From Verticillium longisporum (taxonomy: Eukaryota > Ascomycota > Sordariomycetes > Glomerellales > Plectosphaerellaceae), in assembly GCA_019188255.1 (NCBI GenBank), contig JAETXT010000005.1, forward strand, positions 2,108,001 through 2,172,000: a DNA stretch of 64,000 nt, written 5' to 3'. Positions 34,586-44,331 of this stretch are shown piece after piece. The position numbers and the translations under genes are program-made. Positions within the stretch are counted from its first letter, which is position 1, and every line of letters starts with the position of its first letter. Below the pieces are notes generated by a model. The model searched no databases, had not been told where the DNA came from, and saw only the letters and a list, made by a program, of their open reading frames with translations.

Positions 34586-36622
34586 TGTGCAGTTTGTTTG
34601 ATGACGGCGGGCCCCGCGCGGCCGCTCCATGTAGACACAGCACTGTGGCTCAACGCGTATTTGTGCTATGTGGAGCGTGGTAGAAAAGCAGAGCCCACAG
34701 AGAGGGAGCTGCGTCATCTCCAGCGCTAAAGCCAAGGCGGATGGGTCGGGATGGGAGGTGTGATTTCGCTGGCGTGGTGGAGACGGATAGTGGACACCCC
34801 CAAGCTCCCAAGCGCGGCCGGCAGGGGGGCCTGTGCATGAAAACTGATGCGTGCTCGCAGCGACCTTCTTGTCGTGTCATGCAATCGTCTCGCAATCGCT
34901 GTCCATGGTTCGTGCTCGGCTTCTCGGATTCAGGGTGGAGGTGCTCAGGTGGACGTGCTCAGGCGGAGGAATGTCCTGTGGCATTATGTAGGGGCTGCCC
35001 CCCAAGACTTTGATGATGATAAGCATTGGGACAAGCACGCTGATCATCGTCTCTCTCCTGTGGTATGTATGCCAGGCCTAAAAAAGCTTCACCTGCAGAC
35101 GCTATTTCCACCGGGCTTGCGATTATCATCTTTTCGTCAACGGCGAAAGCGACGGGCTGCCGTTGAAATTGGCCCCCTGCACGCTGCTCTGCACGGCATC
35201 CACGGTGTGGTACCGTAGCACAGCGTTGTCCCTTACCACAGTGATCTTAAGACACCTCACTCCTTAGCGAGAGCCCGAATCTGGTTCGAACGGCCTGGGT
35301 CATTAGCTTGATCGGGACCTCTTCAGCCACATTCCATGGCCCACGGCGCGCTGTGCCTTGCGCGTACATGACTTTTTCACGTCGTCGGCACTGGACTGAG
35401 ACATGCAAGTACGGCTTCACTCTATTCCCCTCATGCGACCTGTTCTTCGTGGATCGAGGTCATCAACGACGACGCATGGCATTCTGTAAGGCGCAAGGCC
35501 ATGCTGCGTCGCGGACCTTTTGACTGGCGAGGCCTCCTTGATTGAGCCTTAAGGACAGGTGCTGCACGCGGGAGGACATCTCCACCGAATTTTGATTCAC
35601 AGTGCCCATCCTTTCACCCCCTTTCCGAATGCCAAGTAGGTGCAGAGTTCGTTGATTGGCGTCGAGGCTCCTCCTCCTCCTCCTTTGTGCGGCAGGGGGG
35701 TTGGATTGGAAGGCCAAGGAGAGCTTGGGATTGCCAACTTTGGGATCCAGGAGCGTTTGCCCACTAAAAAAAACAATGGCCACCCCAACGGGCTCGCTAT
35801 CGCTGTTAGGGGGGAGGAGACACCGAGTATTGAGCGAACGTGCCACTGAGAGCAACCCCTGTTCCCTTGGTCTTGCCTGCCCCCCCTGTCTCTTGGCTCG
35901 TCCTCATGCCTGCCATGCTCGTCTCGTCCCGCCCACTCTTGCCCTACCCACTATCCCCCCCTCCCAAACCAAACCAAACTAAGGTAGCCCGGCCGAGACG
36001 GTCCCGCCCCCGACTCGCGGCTCCCACCTCCCATCTGTGATGATGGCGTGGTTCCTGACAGGTCCAGGCTCAATAACTCTCCTACCTACTTCCTGATCAT
36101 CGACCAGATGGGGGGAGCGGCGGCCTTCCGACTACAACATCGGGGAACAGCAAATTACATGCCGACCTGTTCTTCCATCGTCTTACGTGTACCAACTGTG
36201 GCATCCCCTGGCCTGGCCTCCTCGTGCGCCTGCCCAGAAACTTATCTTGCCCATCGCGCCGAGACAATCGTCGCGCACCCGCAGGCCGTTGTTGGTCTTG
36301 TTGCACCGGGCACCAAGCACCAAGCATCGAGCACCAGGCACCACACCACACGGCCTTCCATTTCCACGCTGCTCGCTGCTGCAACTATTGTTGCCCAGGA
36401 ATCCACACGTTTCTCCTTCCTCCGCCCTCGCAGTAGCCCTTCGCCCCATCTGCGCTGCCGCTCCGTTTTCTTTTCAGACTGACGACGGGCTTTCTTGACG
36501 CCGACCCTCACGACTCGGCTCTTCTGCCTCTGCCCTTTCTGCTTCTGTTTCTTTCTCCTCCTTCTTCTCCATCTTGACGACCCACAGCGGCTTCCTTCTC
36601 CTTAGCTAATATCTCCGCCATC
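34586..36622. other. intergenic, no gene recognised
   Basis: 2 kb upstream of the GT34 gene. The last 600 bp are pyrimidine-rich leader-like sequence. No domain-bearing frame. Confidence 0.55.
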
Positions 36623-37979
36623 ATGATTCCCGGCCTGCTGAGGTCGAACAAGGTGGCCGGCGTCGTCGCCGGCTCGGTTCTCCTCATCGTCATCTTCATC
36701 GGTCTGGCGCACAACCGCGTTGATAGCTGGGACTTTGCCTCCATGTACGTTTACGGTTCTTGCTGTTCCTACTGAGCAGCTCACAAGCCCTCGATCTCTG
36801 CCACTCTCCAGACATTTTTTTTGGCTGACCGTTTGCCTCTTCCCCCCCCCTCTCCCAGATCCCCTGGCAGCTTCCGCTCCACACCCGAACACCATGACTC
36901 TTGGGACGACATGCGCAAGTTCTTCATCGAAGAAGTTTCGAAACCATCCATTGGGCTCGATGCCAAAGTCTACAAGCCCTACGGCGCCTTCGAATGGAAG
37001 CTCCCCGCGGATAAGCCCGCTCGATGGACGAAGCCCCTCGGCAGGAACCTCTGCATCTTCGACCTCGACAACCGTCCCTTTGAGGAGGACGGCATGATCT
37101 TTGGCCAACACCCTCTGAGCTGGAACAACGCGACGGCGATTCATGGTCTTTCGCTCGGTGTGCTCCAGCACTGGCTCTATGGTAGGTTGTCCCGCCCTGC
37201 TCGTGCGGCGCGCGAGCTTGCTGTCTCCTCTATCTCTAACATATTGCGCAGCCAAGATCCACGGCTACAGCTACTACTACGTCCGCACGGGCGATTTCGA
37301 GGACCGTCGCGCCTCGTGGAAGAAGCCCACGGTGCTCAAGAAGCTTCTCTTGAAGCACGAGGCTTGCATCTTTGTCGATTCCGACGCCATCTTCAACCAC
37401 ATGGACCTGCCTTTTGAGTGGCTCCTCAACTACTGGGACATTGACCCCAAGAACAACTCGCTCGCCCTGGCCATCGACCCCAAGGCCGAGCACAACAAGG
37501 ACAAGAAGGGCAAGCTGTACGACAACACGGGTTTCATCATTGCCCAGAACCGCCCGATCACCTTCCAGATGATGGACGACTGGGCGGAATGCGCCGACGA
37601 CGGCGGCAAGCACCCCGAGTGCACCGAGTACCGCCACGTTGGCTGGGGACGCCCATCGGACCAGGGAGGGTTCGGCAACTTCATTCGATACGACTACGCC
37701 GACGAGGTCAAGGAGCTGCCTTGCGCAGAGGCCAACGGCTTCCCCGAGGATCGCTCCGAGTGCATCGGCACCTTTATCAAGCACCTGTGGGCCGGCAAGC
37801 AGGACCTCATCAAGATTGCCATTGGGCAGCAGATTCCGGGCATGTACCTGGAAATGTTCCACAAGCAGATGCTCGCCGAGAAGAGCGAGTACTACCTGAC
37901 CGAGGAGCAACTGATGAGCCCGAGCTGGGCCAACGCCAAGACGTACCTCGGCACGTCTTCTCCCCTCGCCGACCCGTAA
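36623..37979 (+). CDS. GT34 family alpha-glycosyltransferase (Gma12/Mnn10 type)
   Basis: Golgi type II membrane glycosyltransferase of the galactosyl/mannosyltransferase GMA12-MNN10 family, acting in N-glycan or mannan outer-chain elongation. Exons 36623-36744, 36859-37181 and 37252-37979; introns of 114 and 70 nt; 390 residues. A single membrane anchor (about residues 11-28, VAGVVAGSVLLIVIFIGLA) follows a short cytosolic tail. The catalytic part has the metal-binding DSD (191-193) in IFVDSD and the conserved NTGFIIAQN and DQGGF segments. Length suits an Mnn10/Mnn11-like subunit better than a secreted enzyme, but the sugar cannot be told from sequence. Frame is intact. Confidence 0.9.
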
Positions 37980-40408
37980 GGGGTGAGCCATGGGGATGAA
38001 GAGGCCTGGGGGGTGATGACGAGAGATAAAACGGAACCGGAAAAACAATCATGTCTGCGACACAGAAAGAGAGGTCACAGAAAGCACGGCGTCTTGCGTC
38101 ATTGGGTAAAGGTTTTACATGGCATTTGTACGAATATGGGAATTTTCGCAAGGCACAGGGCTGGGGCGGACAGAGATCGAGGAGATATGCGAGCATCCCG
38201 ATCCTCCGCGGCATCATTTGTTCGTAGACGCACCCAACATGACGGGTGCCAGGGGGTCATTTCAAGGCCCCCATTCTTGCATTTGCTTACAATCACACAT
38301 GTTTCTTGTTTGTCCCCGAGATTTGAACCAGCAGCCACCGGTATTGCTGGCGCGGGAGATCACACTTTGATGAGGTCACGAGATGGTCCGGCTGAACAGT
38401 CAGGTCATGCATTGATTGGCCTTTCAGGCATCTTTGGTTCGTTCGCATCGTCAGCCTGAATGAGGAACTCGGCAAGCGCCGACCCTGGGTCTGTTGACGA
38501 GGCGCTTCGAGGCGCCCCATGTGCCTCCGCAGAGCCTTGTCTCCGTAGCGGCTGAGCGGAGGCGACCGCGCCGGAACAGCTCAAAGCAGCATGTAGCAAC
38601 CGTGGCATTTCCTTTTGGCGGCATTGGGTCAGTCCCTGGACTTGAAGAACGGGAGCGGCATGAAAGTAAACTGAAGGGAAGAAAAGTCACTGAATCTATA
38701 TATGATAGAACGAAGATGATGATAGATCCTTGTTGCAGGGCTGGAGGACGAATCATGTCATGCCCTCTGTCAGGGTGCAACTCACACACGAGAGAAAAGG
38801 GGGGGGAGTGGGAGGCGCGTAGCCAAGCAGAGTGTTGGATCTAACGCCGATTCAGTCTGGGGCAGGCGGCAAAGACGACGTGGCGCGCATGCAAGAGTGG
38901 TCTTGTCGCTGACGCTCACTTGTCATTCTACGTCTGTCAGTCAGTCCGTCTGTCAGTCAGTCCGTCTGTGAGTCTTCCCGTTTTCATTCCCCGAACGGGT
39001 CACGGGTTGGAGGTGCGCTGTCAACCTCACAGTGACAGGGGTCTCGTGGGCCATGGCCAACTTGTGAGGCGGCCCTCAAATGTGCGCCGCCGGCTGTTGT
39101 GCTGGCGGCTCGCTTGACAAGGCGTTTTCGCATCTCAGCTTCGCAGCCCGCTCCCCTGTACAAACTTGGCTCCTTCACTTTCGTTGTTGGTTTCCGGGCT
39201 TGCGAAATCTGTAACCCGTTTTTTCTGCGTTCTGTACTCTGCACTCCTATTCTGGTTCCTGTTTTCTGGTATACAGTAGTCTGTGTTAGGTCCCCCCTCC
39301 ATGATGTTTTTGCACTTGTGGCTCGCTCCCTTCTCCTCACGCTCTCCGGTCTCCTCGACCAGTGATATGGGAGTTTGCTTGCAGGTACCTACCTACTGTT
39401 GAACTCTAGCTTAGGCTCATGTCTGTCAGACGAAAGGGTATATTACCTTGGAGGCAGTGCCTTATCTTCGATACCTCGGTGCAATTGAAATCATTCCTGG
39501 CTCATGGTCTTCGACATGTCACCGTCGCCTTGAGACTGACTTATACATCCTGACTCCTTTCAGCCCACCACTTCTCCACGCACCAGGAGTTGCTGTTCAA
39601 AGCTTGAAGAATCCCCCCCCCTCGGTCCCATCGAGCAACACGTGCACGTGGTGTTTGCCAGACGCTCGCATCTACTTCACTCAGCTTCACAATCAGGCAC
39701 GATCGCCCCGTTCGTGGTCTCTGCTTGCTTCCTTTGCCTGCGCACATTGCGAACGCTTGTTTGTCCGTGTGCGAGAGAAGCTTCCCAGCACAGCACAGCA
39801 CGGCACGACGAGGGCTCGATCCGTCTTTCGTATCCGCTCAACCCCTTTCTTTGACACTGCTCTGCGCTCTGCCATTATTGGAGATATCGCACCATCGTGA
39901 CCCAAACGCCTCGAGTGTGTGCAACGTTGGGAGGCGAGGGACAAGGGGAATTAGCCAGTCAAGGGTCCGGTCCGGTCGAACGTCCCTCCCGCTCACACCT
40001 ACACGCTGCAACACACCACACCACCATTACACGCCTCGCTGCCTTGCGCTCTCGTCGACGCCGCCCGCGCTCAGCTTTTACGTTCCGTGGTCAGGTGTTT
40101 TCTGCAGCCATTCACGGTCATCTATCATCATTCTCTTGGGTTCCGCTGCGAGTTGAGAGGTCAACCGTTCCTCACTCTCTCTCTCTCTGATTCTCATTCA
40201 CCCTGCGTTGACACACGTCTCCCCAAACCGACATCTCCTCCTCATCACGTCTCCACGTCACGTCAGAGGGGGGCTGCTCTACTCTTCTCGCCTTCTCCTC
40301 CAGCCCACGGGTCTTCTTCCTCATCCGCCAACAGCGACGAAGTCATCGCCTCCCGATCCGTTCAAGGCCTACCCTACATCTCTTCCCTCCGTTGATATTT
40401 CCCCCCCG
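37980..40408. other. intergenic, no gene recognised
   Basis: 2.4 kb upstream of the CCCH gene. A tandem CAGTCAGTCCGTCTGT-type repeat of about two copies is at 38931-38966, a TAGGTACCTA-type motif at 39383-39397, and a pyrimidine-rich leader runs from about 39540 onwards. Confidence 0.55.
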
Positions 40409-42398
40409 ATGGATCGCCTACAGATGGGCCCGCCGCCCGCCCTCTTCACGCCGGCCCAGAGACACAACTCGATGCCCGTAAAGATGGACGTCCACGAGAG
40501 TGATCTCCTGGGCTTCAACCATCGCTTCCAGTCGATTCGCGAGCAGCGCGAGGCGAGCGAGGGATTGATACAGGTGAGTCCCGTTGAAGCCCGCTATGTC
40601 CTCCCCTTTCCCTTCCCCTTGCCCCCTTTTCGTCACCCGTCTGCTACGGACATGACCCGTTCCCCCTTTCCTTGTCCATCAGCCACGGACGTCAGGCTCG
40701 TCGATCGGGCCACCCCCCCGCTGACACTGGACCAGGAACTGTTGACCTACTGCGAAAGAGCCCAGGAGGGCCTGCGCCAGGAAAATGCCACGCTGCGCCA
40801 CCAGCTCAGCGAGAGCCAGCTCGACCTCGATGACGCGCGCACGTCGCGCCGCGAGTTCCAGCGGCGGCTCGAGGTGGCCGACGTTCATGTTCAAAGCATG
40901 AGTGATGAAATCACTAGTGCCAATGTATTCTCCCTCCATCTTCCTCGGGGTTTCACGCTGTTTCTTACGATAGACGCAGAATCGCAACCTTTACGTTTTG
41001 GTCCTCATAGACGGCGACGGCCTCATTGTCTGTTTAGCCCCCCCCTCCTCAGGCAGAAGTTGGCTGACTCTGTCGCAGTTTCAAGACCATTTCATTCAAG
41101 CGGGCATCGAGGGCGGCAAAAAGGCCGCCTACGCGCTGCGTCGCGCCATTTTGTCCCTCTGCGGCAAGTTCGCCGACGGGGTCGAGATCGTGGCCAAGGT
41201 GTGCGCCAACCTGACGGGCCTCGCGCGGGCGGTGCGCCGCGACGGCTGCATCGAGGCCGAGTTTGACCTCAAAGAGTTTGCTCTCGGGTTCACGCAGGCC
41301 AAGGCCCATTTTGACTTTATCGACGTCGGCTACGGCAAGGAACGGGCCGATTCCAAAATTAAAGGTGAGCTTTCCGTCAAGCTGGTGCACGGGAGAAGGA
41401 CAGAGGAGATGTTGACGACAGGCTCACATAGAACTCACACGATGGCATCTTCGTAATCATAACTGTAAACAGATTTTGCTGGGCGTCTCCCACGACGCCG
41501 GTTATGCGCCCTTTCTCGACGAAATATTGCAGGATCATGTTTCGCGGGCGCGCGTCACCGTGATTGAGGGGTTCCCGACGGTCCGGGAGCTGCGAAACAC
41601 AAACGTCAATGTTATTCAGTTTGGAGAGCTCTTCCGCGCCGACAAGTTGATCAACCGGTCGCCCGACAGCTCGCGCAACGGTTCTTTCGCCTTTGGCCCG
41701 GGGCAGCAGGGGCAGTTACAGACACAAGCGCTGGCGACGATGACGATGCCCCTCGCTTCAAATGCCACACTGGAAGCGCCCCCGGCAGCGCCCCCCGTGA
41801 TGGCCCCGGCAGCGCCCACGTTGCCGGCCTCGTGGGCAGCCGTGACGCGTTCGGCGACGCCGCCCCCGCAGATCACGACGCCGCTGGCGGGCAAGATGGC
41901 GGCGGCCAAGGCCCGCGGGGCCAGCAGCCTGGCCAAGGCGGCGGCAGTGGCGTGGGACCCCGGCCCACGCGGCCTCGACGCGCCCGTTGCCGTTGTGCCG
42001 GTGGCGCTCGACAGCATCAAGAAGCGCAAGGACACGGACAAGCTGTGCAACAACCATTACCTGCGCGGACCCTGCGTCAAGGGCAGCGACTGTTGCTTCG
42101 AGCACCGGTATAAGCCGACGCTCGATGAGATACACGCCATTGCGCACCTCGCACGGCTCAATCCCTGTACCAAGGGGCAGGAGTGCGACGTTGAGAACTG
42201 CATCTACGGACATCATGTAAGTGGTTTGTCGAGCGTCGTCGTGCTGCGAGGGTGGATTCTTTGGCGAGCTGCTGACGCTTGGGCGTGTAGTGTCCGACGG
42301 TTGTCAATGGGGTGTGCGGCCATCCGCATTGCAAGTTTCGTGTGGGCGAGCATCCGCCTGATACCAAGTTTAGGAACAATCACATTGAAGAGAATTGA
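40409..42398 (+). CDS. coiled-coil, NYN/PIN-like and CCCH zinc-finger protein (one frame break)
   Basis: A conserved type of fungal protein of unproven function, likely RNA-binding and possibly an RNase. Six exons: 40409-40573, 40683-40924, 40980-41027, 41079-41364, 41432-42216 and 42291-42398. A coiled coil spans about residues 75-135. A globular domain follows, opening YVLVLIDGDGLI and containing SHDAGYAPFLDEIL, which resembles NYN/PIN-like nuclease motifs. An Ala/Pro-rich linker leads to a C-x8-C-x5-C-x3-H finger near 453-473, a second C-x5-C-x4-C-x3-H cluster, and a third Cys/His cluster in the last exon. Intron 1 splices in phase 0, but the frame then only fits after the C7 run 40713-40719 if one C is added; spliced length (1634) is also one base short of a multiple of three. 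Confidence 0.8.
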
Positions 42399-42425
42399 AA
42401 AGCCAAAGAAAAAAACGAGGGAGAT

Positions 42426-42521
42426 TTGTTCAGCAAGTTGTTCAGCAAGTTGTTCGGCAAGTTGTTCGGCAAGTTGTTCGGCAAGTTGTTCGGCAAGTTG
42501 TTCGGCAAGTTGTTCGGCAAA
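42426..42521 (+). repeat. 12-bp minisatellite, eight copies
   Basis: Eight head-to-tail copies of TTGTTCRGCAAG: the first two with A, the rest with G at the variable site, and the last ending in A. It lies 28 bp after the stop codon of the CCCH gene, in its likely 3' UTR. The unit is a multiple of three, so the array stays open in frame (Cys-Ser-Ala-Ser on the plus strand). Confidence 0.9.
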
Positions 42522-42970
42522 GGTTGTCCAGCAAAGGAGAGTCGGGATACGGTCGGATACTGGTTGGATGACGACGCTGACGATGATCATGAAGAGACGA
42601 CGTGTGGATTATTTGTAGTGTGCTTGGTGTGCTTGGTGTGTATGGATGTCAGGTATGATCAAATTGATGCTGTATGATTGCTTTGGTCCTGGTGTTGATG
42701 GTCTTGCTGAATCGAGAACTGTTGAGGATGATGGATGGTGATGGTGGATGGTGGTGGTCGACGTTGAGGCCCGAGACACAAGTCCATCCCCACATCAGCT
42801 AACCCGATTCGATCTAGGTCGCTACCCCACCTCGACTGCGTTGCACCTGCCTGCTGTCCTTGAAGGTGCTTTCCTTTGGGCAGGTACAATTCGACCCCAC
42901 GTCCAAAAACCCTGGCCACTGGCGAGGCTCATCACCCTCACCTTCACCACACCACCATCTCCTCCACGAT

Positions 42971-43095
42971 CTCTACCACCACCGCCATCACCTTCGACCT
43001 CCACCACCGCCATCACCTTCGACCTCCACCACCGCCATCACCTTCGACCTCCACCACCGCCATCACCTTCGACCTCCACCACCACCATCACCTTC
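42971..43095 (+). repeat. 25-bp tandem repeat, about five copies
   Basis: Unit near CACCACCGCCATCACCTTCG plus ACCTC; the last copy is diverged (CACCACCACCATC). Copies are spaced exactly 25 bp (CCGCC at 42981, 43006, 43031, 43056). It ends about 55 bp before the sec65 start codon, so it is probably transcribed in the 5' leader. Period 25 does not keep a reading frame. Confidence 0.88.
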
Positions 43096-43149
43096 GGCCT
43101 CCACTCCCCCGACGGCAATTCGAAGGCCTCGAACCACCCCCGTACCGCC

Positions 43150-44008
43150 ATGTCCCACGCCCGCATAGAAGAGGTCTCCGACTCAGACCACGAGTCGGCC
43201 TCTGACCCCTCCGAAGGCGACATTGGCGACTTTGACGACGCCGATATCCTGCGCCGCGTCGACCCCAAGCACGGGACGCCCGCCCAGACGAACGTGCCCA
43301 CGCCCCAGACCGCTCGCCCCTCGGCCCCCGCCGCCGGCCAGGCCCCGACGCCAACTTCCACACGACCGCCGACGCCAGCCAGTACGCAGACTACCACTGC
43401 CTCTACCCCGTCTACTTTGACGCCTCCCGCACCCGCGCCGAGGGCCGCCGCGTGTCCGCCGCCCGCGCCGTCCGCAACCCCTCGCCCGCGAAATCGTCAA
43501 CGCCTGCGCCGCCCTGCGCATCCCCACCCTCTTCGAGCCCGGCAAGTCCCACCCCAAGGACTGGGCCAACCCGGGCCGCGTCAAGGTCCGCCTGCCGCGC
43601 GACGACCCCGCCGTCACCCCGACCCGCCCCGTCGACGGCAAGCACCACCTCTACCTCCTCGTCGCCGACCACCTGCGCGCCCACCCCGCCGCCGAGGACA
43701 GCCTCACCCTGCGCGCCCGCATCCAGGGCGTGCCCCCGGCCATCGACCCCGCCCAGCCCTGGCCCCGCCCCGCCGTGCCCCGCGGCTGGAAGATGGGCGA
43801 GCTGCTGCCCTACATCAGCCCCGCCATGACCGGCGGCGGCGTCAGCGAGAACCTCTTTGGCGACATGATGAAGGAGATGCAGCACGGCGGCGGCCCCGCC
43901 GCCGACAACCCCATGGCCGCCCTCATGGCGCAGGGCATGCCCGGCGCCGGCGGCAACGCCATCGAGGACAAGCCGGGGAAGAAGAAGAAGGGCAAGGGCA
44001 AGGCGTAG
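43150..44008 (+). CDS. sec65: signal recognition particle subunit SRP19/Sec65 (two frame breaks)
   Basis: SRP RNA-binding subunit for cotranslational targeting to the ER. No intron. An acidic N terminus (MSHARIEEVSDSD, then DFDDADILRRV) and an Ala/Pro linker precede the SRP19 fold, which includes YPVYFD, RTRAEGRRV, LFEPGK and KDWANPGRVKV. The C terminus ends Lys-rich (KKKKGKGKA). Two frame breaks: the C4 run 43343-43346 and the C4 run 43478-43481. One extra C at each joins three frames into a 286-residue protein ending at 44008. As written, no single frame carries the conserved domain. Start ATG is at 43150. The gene converges with dynactin p150. Confidence 0.88.
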
Positions 44009-44331
44009 GCTGCTGTCCGTGTTGGGGACAGGGGAAATGGAGGAGGAATCAGGAAAATGGAGGACACATGAAGGCATGCAAGCATGGGCAACGAGGAGTT
44101 AGATATGAAACTACGACAGACATCGTAGGCCGCCGAAATGCGGCAAAAATGAATATTGCATCACCACATCACTGAGACAGAGAGCAGACAGAGACGGGCA
44201 GCAAGTGAAGGGAACAAAAAAGATACTTGCATCAAGGGTATCGTATCTACTCCTAGCCACATCCATAGGACGACAGCATGACCCGCTTCTCACTTGTCTT
44301 CTCTCTCTGGTTCTTCGTCTCGACCAGCGGC
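44009..44331. other. convergent intergenic spacer
   Basis: 323 bp between the 3' ends of sec65 and the dynactin gene. Only UTR sequence is expected. Confidence 0.6.

Larger units (their letters stand above)
42399..43149. other. intergenic with two tandem arrays
   Basis: Between the CCCH gene and sec65. Consists of the 12-bp array, a T/G-rich stretch, the sec65 promoter and the 25-bp array. Confidence 0.6.

Noticed and set aside
38300..38390. tRNA-like stretch on the minus strand with a GGTTCAAATC B-box-like motif
   Set aside because: No acceptor stem pairs with the 3' side (CGGGGAC), the T stem has mismatches, and no clear anticodon arm forms. At best a degenerate relic.
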